In this document: in pieces, positions 33,896-42,429 of the stretch
Layout: each line of letters opens with the position of its first letter
How positions within the stretch are numbered: the first letter of the stretch is position 1
Assembly (NCBI GenBank): GCA_033085395.1
Contig: JANQBS010000303.1
Span: forward strand, 1-42,429
Length of the DNA: 42,429 nt
DNA from: Xanthoparmelia taractica
Lineage: Eukaryota > Ascomycota > Lecanoromycetes > Lecanorales > Parmeliaceae
Direction: 5' to 3'
Translations under genes and position numbers: made by a program
The notes under the pieces: generated by a model
Seen by the model: only the letters and a program-made list of their open reading frames with translations
Told to the model about the DNA's origin: nothing
Database searches by the model: none

Positions 33896-35599
33896 TTAAG
33901 CGAACTTTAAGATCTTAAAAATTCTTACTTAGCGCTTATTATTAACGTAGCTTCGCTTTAATATAAATTTGAAATTATTCGATATCTTAATTAAGATTAT
34001 ATAATATATTATCTCAAAGTCGTCGAATATTAGATTATTTAATATATTATCTATTTAAAATATTTTTACGTTTTTTATCTTTAATTAAAAGAGAGCGTTA
34101 GAGATAATATAAAGTTTTCTAAACTTATATTACACGTTAAGACTAAATTAAGATAAGTATATAGAAGCTCTTACTAGTCGTAAATTAAGTTTATTAATAT
34201 TAATAAAGATTATCTTAATTTATTTAATTATAAAGATAGTCGCCGAGTAATTTATATATATTATTACTCGAAATTTGCTTAACGTCGCTTTGACGTGTTA
34301 AGTTATAATAAGATATTTAATTCTTCGCATTAGTTATATTAATTTTATTATTTTTAATTCTATAAATTAATAGCGAGATTTAATAAGAATTAATACTTTA
34401 TTAAGAAATATAATAGACTTGATATTCTCTCTACTAAAGATCGTTTTATTATCAGTATATATAAAAGAATAAGCTAGCGCCGAGCTCTAAAACCTTAAAT
34501 TTGTATATAGAGCCAATTATAAATTCGATCTAATTACCTTCTTTAATTAGATTAATTAAATTAGCTCGCTAGATCTCCCGTAAAGCCCTTATCAAAAATT
34601 CGAAGTCTATTAAATCTATTATTTACACTTATTAGTACTTAAGTCCCTCTTTATATAATTTCTTTAAAATTATTTATATTATAGAATAAGATTTACGCTT
34701 TTTAGTAACGTAAGAATTCTTAATTTTAAATAGAAATTCGTTGAGTTAAATAGTGTTTAAATATTTCTACTTATAGCACGCTGAAATACTGCTAACTTAG
34801 CATTTCTATTATATTTTATCTTCTATAATTATTTCTTACTATTCTTTTAATTAAATTATTTATATATATACTCTATAAATATCTACGCTCTCGATACTTT
34901 TAGTCGCTATATTATTAGATATATTAGATCTAGCAATCACGTTCTAGTTATTCTTTAAAGCTCTTATTAATATATATAAATCGCCTCTACGCGAATCGTT
35001 ATCTATCGATAATAAAGATAAACGATTAATTATTCTTACTTCTAAACGCGTTGAGAGGCCTTTAATAAAAACTCGAAGAAACTTAATTTTATTATCTTTA
35101 TCTATAAACTCTTTATAAATTAATTCTATATTCTTTTAAATCGCGTCTAAAGAATAGATTATAAAACGTTAATAAAACGCGTTTTAGAAAGATACTTCTT
35201 AAAGAGATAAAGAAGTAGCTACTAAAGACGCTTTACTCGATTTAAACTCTTTAAAGAATTCTCTATTATAAGATCTTTTAATAAATTTCTTTTAAAATAT
35301 CGAATTCTTCGAAAACTTATTCTTCGTCTCTCTTAGCTCTTATTTCGATTTTATTTAACCTTTAATTAGATTACGAAAATATATCGCGCGTTATTCTTAT
35401 ATAATAGAGCTTCTACGATATTATTTAAATACTTTAAATTAGATCTATAATAATTACGATACGATATTATAATTAAATAAAATCTCGAGATAATATTATA
35501 ATAACGAGAAGACTAAGATCGATATATCTAAATTAAATATTATTGAAGAGTATCTTAATATTAAGAAGATCTATAAGAGCGTTGAAATAAATATAAATA
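33896..35599. other. RIPped AT-rich DNA between Gypsy C and the Helitron
   Basis: The minus strand to about 34100 may continue Gypsy C (RNase H end), but the match is weak. A less mutated patch lies at about 34470-34640 (CTAGCGCCGAGCTC, CTCGCTAGATCTCCCG) and could mark an element boundary. The rest may include the 5' part of the Helitron. No gene is supportable. Confidence 0.4.
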
Positions 35600-35769
35600 A
35601 TTCTCTTAATCCGAACGAGAATATTATTAATAAGATTTTACACTCTTTAACGCTAGAAACGATTAATCTCACTCTCGATTGCAAAGCGTATCGATTATAT
35701 AGCGTTTAATATAATAACGCGATCTCTATAACCTTATAATAGATCACTATTAATTATTTAGTCGCTCTA

Positions 35770-38700
35770 TATACGTATAAAATCTAGGGGGCGATTAACA
35801 CTTATATGCTCGCTCTAGCGCCTTTAGACGATAAGAAATCGATATTTAATTAAATCTATATTATAAATAGCACTTAGAATTAATTAATAACGCGATATAA
35901 GACTCTTTTAGTAATAATTTTAATGCTAATTTAATTAGATAAGAATTTTATAAATAGACTAATTAGAATCTTTATCGCAAAATCGCTACTATTCTAAAAC
36001 ACATTAATTTCTATATTAACGCCCTTAAATCTATAATTAAAAGACTAAAAGCCGATTTTAATCTAAGATACTATAAGCTACTTTATAAAAACCCTCGCTA
36101 TTATAATCCGCGAATCTATAATCGTTTTATTTTTAATAAGGTAGCTATCGCTTAAAAGAGCGACTTAAATAATTTATTAAAGATATCTAAAATTAGAGAT
36201 TTATTAATTAAGACTCGCAGTGATAAGAGATTTAATATCTTATATTAATATTTAATCTATATATTATTATGATATTTACTTATCTTCTTATACGGCGAAT
36301 AGTTCTAATATAATAATATATCGAATATTAATATTACTTTAAGTAATAGTCTTTATATTTATAAACGTAGATCTCGCGAATACGCTCTATAAATAATACG
36401 AGTTATTAATCGAGATAACTCTACTTAAGTAACTTTAGCTTTATTCTATAGATATATAATACTTATTTATTTCTTTTTATTCGATCGCTAATCTTAGTTA
36501 AATATCTTATATAAATTCGTCTTAATAAATTTAATTATCTTCTTCACTATAATAGATTACTTTAATATTTCGTTTACGATGCTTATATAATCGTTAAGAA
36601 TAATTAACTTTATTAAATTAAGTAGAATTAAAAGATTATTCGCGCTAATATATATTAAGTAATCGTTAATGCTTAGGTCGCTAAAGCTACTATAAGAACT
36701 TAGGCTAATAAGTAACGAATTATTCTTTCTTTCTTATATTAAGAAGATTCACGATTTATAAAATAACTCTATTAGAATATTATTACTTTATCAACTAAAT
36801 TCGAACGATTAAATCTCTTTATAATTTTTATTTATAATTTAAAATAAGTTAAGATTATCGAGAATCTTCTATTTAATAAATAAATTATTAATCGCTCGAA
36901 TTTAATTGCGAGAATATTTAGACTAAAGCTAAAGACTCTTATAAAGAATATCTTAAAGAAAAAGATACTCGATATACCCTAATTCTCTTCCTTAATAATC
37001 GCATATTTCTTTTATTATTTTAATAAAGTATTTTTTTTAAAAGCACATTAATTAGGCGATTAGTATAAATTATAGTCTTTAGAGATATTTCTAGCACGAT
37101 TTAATTCTTTATATACTATAATTTCTATTAATTAATTCTATAATTAAATTTATAATAATTCTTTTTCTTTTCTCTTCTTTAGTAGAGACTAGACCTTATA
37201 AGAATATCTTAATTAGGTGATTAATATAGATTATAGTTCCTAAGAGTGTTTCTAACACGATTTAGCCTTCTATACGCCATAATTCCTATTAATTAATTCT
37301 ATAATTAAATCTAAGATATTTTTTAACTCTCTCCTTTTTATTTAATAGCGTAGATCTCTTTAACGATATATTAGTTAGATAGTTAGCGTAGATTATAGTT
37401 TCTAGAGATGCTTCTAACACGATTTAGCCCCCTATACGCCGTAATTCCTATCTATTAGTCTTATAATATCGCTAAAAAAAATCCTTATTTCTTATAAAAA
37501 CGAAGCCCGATCGATTAAAATTTCGATTTTAATTTTATATTTCTAACTCGATTAAGATATATTAGATCGAGTTTTAGCGTATATCTATATTATAGAGTTT
37601 CAAAAACGAGGCCTATCGCACGCTTATATCCTTATTATCCTATATTCTAAGAATTAATTCTTTAGCGTAATCGAGATAAATATTACTATTAGTGCTGAGA
37701 TCTTAGATTAAGCTCTATATCTCAATCTATATACGATTATTATCACGTATATACTTCACGGGAATTATAATTAATACGCTATTAATAGAATAAATATCGT
37801 TTCTTTCTATTGAGACTTAGATAAGAATAAATATAGTAAGCGATTTCTAAAGAACTTCTACGATCGTACGATCTTTAAATTAGACTTCGAATATCTTAAA
37901 TATCGTCGACGTAGATTAATTAAGATTTTAGAGAATAAGTTTAAGTAGAATTAATAAATAATATTCTATAACTTCTATTTATCGATTAAATATAACGCTT
38001 ATATTAATATTAAGATATATATTAACGTTAAGACGTATAAATATATCTTTAAATATATTTATAAGAATAGTAATCGAGCTAGTCTTCGAATAGAGCGTAA
38101 GAATAATAAAGATTAGAACGCTAAAGGTCTAGACTAGGTGAATAAGATTTAAGAGTATCGCAACGCACGATAAATAAGCTTAGTGAAGATCTACTAAAGA
38201 ATCTTTAACTTTAAATTATATGATTATAATTCTTCTATTAAATAGCTATTTATTTATCTCTCTAATTAAAATAGCGTTTAATTTAATAATAATAATTTAT
38301 TTATTACTATAATAAATAAAGTAATCGAACGTTAGATTATTTTAATAACTTTCTTTTAGCTTAATTAAAAGCGTCGATAATAAGATAATATAATAGATCT
38401 CTTTTACATTAATCTATTGAATCGTTACGTCTAAAAGAATAATAAGACTATTTCGAGTTAATACTTATATTAGCGAAAGAGAGATATTATCGCTTAAATC
38501 TTTTATATTAATTTAAACGTAAGAAAATTCTTCTATCTACGCTATCTACTATTAAACGTATTAAATTTTATATTCTTTAAAGATCTACGAACGATAGATA
38601 ACGAGATTCTTTCTATCTATTATAATATTTATTTAATAAAAAATCTACTATATAATAATATCGAATAAAATTAAGTCTTAGATAAAGCTAAGGCTTAATA

Positions 38701-40690
38701 AAATAAAGAATACTTACGAAGTTTATTAATAATAATTCTACTTAATTACGATCTAGTTAATTCGCTTAATTTATAAATTAAATATAAAGCGAGATACGTT
38801 TATAATTAGATTTAAGTAAATAAGAATACTTTAAATCGCTAAAGAGAAAAATTATAACGCTAATACGAATAATAAAATATCTTAAATTATTTTAATATAA
38901 TATTTTATTTTTTATTCGCTAAAAGCTCTCGCGCTAAGCGTAATTTTCTCTTTTTACTCGCAAATTAAATATATCTTCTCTTATATTTTATCTACGTTAT
39001 TTAACTAATATATTATTCTTCTATATCTAGTCTATTTAACGACTATATTTATATTCTTTAGACTTAATATCGTAATCTTCCTCTATTCGATAACGCGTTA
39101 GCTAAGTAAGCTATTATTAAGAACTTCTATCTTTATTTAATTCAAATTTCGCTAAAAGAGAATAATACTAGCTTAATAAGAAATATTAGTCTTATTAATA
39201 ACTTCGGCTTATTAGCGGTCTAATAGAACTATAAGCGATATTATATTAATAGATATAATCGACTTCTACGCGAGAAACGCGTCTATTTAACGTATAGCTA
39301 AGAGCGAATATAGGCGAGTCTAAACAACGATTAAACGACTACTATTAACGCTATTTGAGACGCGATCTCTTATTTTAATAATTAACTCTTCTTTTTAAAT
39401 AATTATAAGAGTATTAAAAAAATTATACTTTAGAATATCGTTCTTCAAAGAGTATGAAACGATTTATATATAGCTATTTCTATGACTTCTTCTAATATCG
39501 CCTCTATTCTTCTTTAAAATAATCGCACCGCTTATTCTCGCTTTAAGATCTCTCTAAACGCTATTATTTAATTCATCTACGATATATCGATAGAGTTTAA
39601 TCTCGCTAAGCTATTAACTAGTATTAAGCTTATTTTTTAAAACGAGGTCTCTATATAGAATCGCTATAATATTAAGATCGTTAATTATATATTTTAAGAC
39701 GTTCGAAAGAATACTTATTTATTCGACGAAATAGTTATTTACTTCTACGACGACTTTCGTTAAATTCTTTTAATCGTTAAAAATACTAAATTAAATTATA
39801 TCGCTCGAGCTATATTAAGAATCTTATATCTTTAAAATTATATTCGAGTCCTTAGACTTATTAAAAATATAAGGCTATGAAATCTTAATCTAATTAATTA
39901 AGATTAAATCGATATAATAAAATTCACTTAGAATCTCTTAAATATAAATAATAATATCTTAGTAAGCTTCGAGAGGCCTTACTTAGTCGATTAATCTATT
40001 AACTAACTATTTAATAATATAAGCAGTAATTTAATTAACGCTATATATAGTAATCTTCGTGCTTATTGAATAACTAACTTCTATATCTCTAAGATAATTC
40101 TTTATATTCTTAATAAGAATATCGCTCGATTTAATCGTTAAGTTTTTAATAAATTTCTTAAATCTCAAATAATATATAATAATTAAGATTAAGTTGTTAA
40201 TAAAAAGAATAGCTTCCTCTTATCTACTAAAATAATAAACGCTTTTAAATTCACCTCGCTATTACCTTATTATCTAGAGCTAAAAGAGAACTATATAATA
40301 ATACTATTAAGGAATCTAAAGTAACCTATAGATCTATATAATAAAACGCGTTTATAGATTTAGTATATTGAGTCTAAGACGCTCGATTGCTATATTCTAA
40401 AAAGTAAGTACGACGATAAATAATACTTTGTATCTCGCATCTTATTTGCTTCGCCGAATTCGAACGAGTTATATACTCTCTTTCGACGAATTTAATACTT
40501 AATTCGTTTAATCTTTAATATAATTATTAATAAGTCTTAAAGCTAATTCTTATAGTATATCGATCTATATCTTTATTCTAAGATCTTCGTTTATAATTAA
40601 TTATATATAATCTTAAATCGAGTTATTAATAAGATCGAGCTATTTATTATAATCTTAGATAATCTATTAAGAAAGTAATTAACCTCGTCG
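35770..40690 (+). pseudogene. Helitron RepHel remnant: N-terminal region, HUH-Rep, PIF1-type helicase
   Basis: N-terminal region: NALKSIIKRLKADFNLRYYK at about 36018-36077 and the PLLFPYGE motif read as LLIFLYGE at about 36276-36299. Further on, TKAKDSYKEYLKE (about 36910-36960, another frame). Rep: EFQKRGLPHAHI appears as EFQKRGLSHAYI, so the HUH motif is HAY at 37619-37627; the catalytic-tyrosine segment TYKYIFKYIYK is intact at 38033-38065. A stretch like HYISASEAMWRIF follows near 38170. Helicase: Walker A read as NYKSIKKI at 39401-39424; Walker B WDEAPM read as stop-NEVSI at 39638-39652; GGDFRQ read as YDDFR-stop near 39748; INKSQGQ read with two stops at 40526-40546; QLYIALSR near 40598. 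Rep and helicase motifs all share one frame from 37601 to 40546. These are the signature domains of Helitrons, which use Rep to nick and Hel to unwind during rolling-circle transposition. Confidence 0.85.
37050..37470 (+). repeat. 160-bp tandem repeat (3 units) inside the Helitron Rep region
   Basis: Units start at about 37050, 37212 and 37371. The conserved core runs from AGATTATAGTTYCTARAGA through TCTAACACGATTTAGCC to TATACGCCGTAATTCCTAT. The first copy is the most RIPped, the third the least; the third is truncated. The block separates the segment expected just before the Rep domain from EFQKRG and coincides with a change of frame. Confidence 0.8.
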
Positions 40691-40933
40691 ACGAGATATA
40701 TTAAGAATAAGATTATTAAGTAGATTCTTTTTTAAGATTAGAATTTATAAGATCGAAGATCTATTAGAGATATAGAAATAAACTATAAAGTAAATAAGAT
40801 ATATAGTCGACTAAGCGATAATTAGTTAGCGATTTTATAATAATAAGAATAGACGATTACCGTATAGCTAGCAAGTAGAGTCTAATTGCTGAAAAAATTA
40901 TTAAATATATGCTTAATAAACCATAAAAAGGCC

Positions 40934-40998
40934 GGAGAAGAAGGCTGAGAATTAGGGTCTTGATAGGCGATAAGGGAGCTGAAATCCCCGTCTTCTCC
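40934..40998 (+). repeat. Inverted repeat near the Helitron 3' end
   Basis: GGAGAAGA (40934-40941) pairs with TCTTCTCC (40991-40998) around a 49-base loop. It is GC-richer and un-RIPped compared with the coding part. Confidence 0.6.
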
Positions 40999-41028
40999 TT
41001 CCAATTAATCAATAATCCCACACGTGTT

Positions 41029-41057
41029 CATGAATTTAATTCATGGGCATACACTTG
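41029..41057 (+). terminator. Helitron 3' hairpin and CTTG end
   Basis: CATGAAT-TTA-ATTCATG (41029-41045) is a 7-bp stem with a 3-base loop. Twelve bases later comes CTTG followed by T. A hairpin 10-12 bases before a CTRR-like end is the canonical Helitron 3' terminator; here the third base is T instead of R, a deviation. Confidence 0.65.
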
Positions 41058-42355
41058 TTCTTAATATAATAGATTATAGAATCGAAGCCCTATTTAAAAG
41101 CGTCGATATTTATATATAATCGTCGACTAAAATTATAATAAACGAGAAATATTAATTCTCTAAAAACTTTTTATAATCTTTTAAAAATATAAATCTATCT
41201 CTTAATAAAAATATCGAGATGACTTTCTATTAAATATCTTTCGAGCTTTATTTTTAATAAAAGCGTTACGTAACATTAAAGTCTTTTTTAAATTAAAGCG
41301 ACTATATTATCTACGTATAATAGAAAATATAATTTCTAAGTTAATTAATTATTTTTAAATATATCTTTAAATCTTTTAAGATAATAAAGAAGCTAAGCTT
41401 AATAATAATTATAAGTTTCTTTCGCGATATTTAATCTTAAACTATCTATCTTTTATTCTAATAGCGTTATTAACGAATATCTTAAGAAGATCTTAAATAA
41501 TTTAATAGCGATATTTTATTTCTCGAAGAAAACGAAGACACGCTATAAATAATTTAAATACTCTTTTAGAATATTATTAAAAATTATAATATTATTAAAT
41601 ATAAGCTTTAGCGAAGCTTCGGAAATCTCTAAAAAGCTTATTAATCTATTATTATACGTATATTAAGCTATTCTTAAAACTTATAATAATTATATTTTAT
41701 TACTCGCTTTCGTGACAAATACTTATAATAAGCTTATAGCGATTCTTATAGCGTACTAGTTATTAATAAAAGAAACTCGCTTCGTTTATAATATTAATAC
41801 ATTTATATTCTTATATTAATATAGTAATATTCGCTTATAGTAATATTAAATAAGAGTTAGATTTTATAATCTTATTTAATTTGCGAATATCGATGATTAC
41901 TCGTTATTTATAAATAGACGTCTTATCTAAAGAGTAAATAAATTTTATATTATAAAAACTAGATAGTTATACGATATTAACTCACCCGTTTAATTTATTT
42001 TTTCTTTTTTATATAATTTATTAAACTTCTTATCTATAAGCTATCTATCTTTTTATCTTATTAAATAAATTTTTATAAGATTTAATTTAATATTAAATAG
42101 TATCTTAATCGATATTTATTTCTTCTCTAATAGATTTATTATTTTATTAAAATCGCGAAATATCGATAAATAAGATTCGATTATCTTCTAGATAGTATTT
42201 ATCTAATAAGACGCTTAATCTAACTAATAAATAATAATGTTATTAATTATAATATACTCGATTAATAGAAGTATAAACGTCTTTATTACTTCTATACGAT
42301 AAGAATAATAATAATAATAATTCGTTTTTAAGATAATAGCATAATTAACGTTATT
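41058..42355. other. AT-rich RIPped DNA, no gene recognised
   Basis: This is strongly RIPped sequence between the Helitron end and MITE copy 4. I looked on the minus strand for RT-like strings and found nothing convincing. Confidence 0.6.
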
Positions 42356-42357
42356 AC

Positions 42358-42429
42358 GGGTCGGAAAGGTGTGGTATCTGTTGAACATAGTCGTTTTCAA
42401 CTTTTTTTCAACTTTTTTTAAAAAATTAT
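42358..42429 (+). mobile_element. MITE 'U', copy 4 (partial, cut by window edge)
   Basis: The first 72 bp of a U element, starting CGGGTCGG after TA (42356-42357). It is the exact inverse of the window's first 69 bases. It has the unmutated TATCTGTTGAACATAGTCG, which in copy 2 is RIPped to TATCTATTGAATATAGTCG. Confidence 0.8.

Larger units (their letters stand above)
35600..41057 (+). mobile_element. Helitron (RIP-inactivated)
   Basis: This is a rolling-circle DNA transposon, recognised by a RepHel-type coding region followed by a typical 3' end: a hairpin at 41029-41045, then 12 bases later CTTG (41054-41057) before a T. The 5' end (TC) could not be fixed; 35600 is only where coding similarity becomes plausible. 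A 480-bp tandem-repeat block at about 37000-37470 splits the Rep domain. The last 150 bp are hardly RIPped, unlike the coding part. Confidence 0.82.

Noticed and set aside
1..42429. Mitochondrial origin suggested by the high AT content.
   Set aside because: The AT richness is explained by CpA-directed mutation with CpG retained, and the content is nuclear-type LTR elements and a Helitron.

Overview
The window looks like an AT-rich, gene-poor compartment of a filamentous ascomycete (Pezizomycotina) nuclear genome. It is a graveyard of nested transposable elements mutated by repeat-induced point mutation (RIP). The evidence is direct: CpA/TpG dinucleotides are nearly gone and TpA is abundant, while CpG is still common. 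Recognisable transposon protein frames carry TAA/TAG where Gln or Trp is expected and show G-to-A and C-to-T changes at catalytic codons. I see no intact host gene, rRNA, tRNA or CRISPR array. Every long protein-like frame I recognise belongs to a mobile element, and all are dead as written.

Layout, left to right. (1) 1-69 is a partial TA-flanked MITE ('U'); further U copies lie at 2523-2794 and 11295-11565, and a partial one ends the window at 42358-42429. (2) 72-9646 is heavily RIPped AT-rich DNA with one candidate LTR (508-685) and one copy of a dispersed repeat (about 6300-6960, second copy about 29110-29820). (3) 9647-27756 is a single Ty3/Gypsy element (A) with 141-bp LTRs, split by three later insertions: U3 in its gag, a complete second Gypsy element B of the same family (12170-19833, 169-bp LTRs, perfect 5-bp duplication AGAAT), and a 3.4-kb TA-flanked DNA transposon (24255-27655) sitting inside A's 3' LTR, whose terminal inverted repeats contain the telomere-like string TTAGGGTTAGGG. 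(4) 27757-28230 is an unusual GC-rich, non-RIPped cluster of short palindromic repeats, followed by a candidate 619-bp TIR element (28469-29087). (5) 29898-34000 holds a little-mutated island, an unidentified quasi-open frame on the plus strand, and the integrase portion of a third Gypsy element (C) on the minus strand. (6) About 35600-41057 is a RIPped Helitron with recognisable N-terminal, HUH-Rep and PIF1-type helicase regions, interrupted by a three-copy tandem repeat, and ending in a hairpin plus CTTG. (7) 41058-42356 is anonymous AT-rich DNA.

The relative order of events can be partly read. A inserted first and has RIP stops plus frameshifts. B inserted into A later; its pol frame has RIP stops but no net indel between protease and chromodomain. 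The TA-flanked element then entered A's 3' LTR. Both window edges fall in the same 70-bp stretch of U in inverted orientation, which fits an assembly contig that broke at copies of this repeat.
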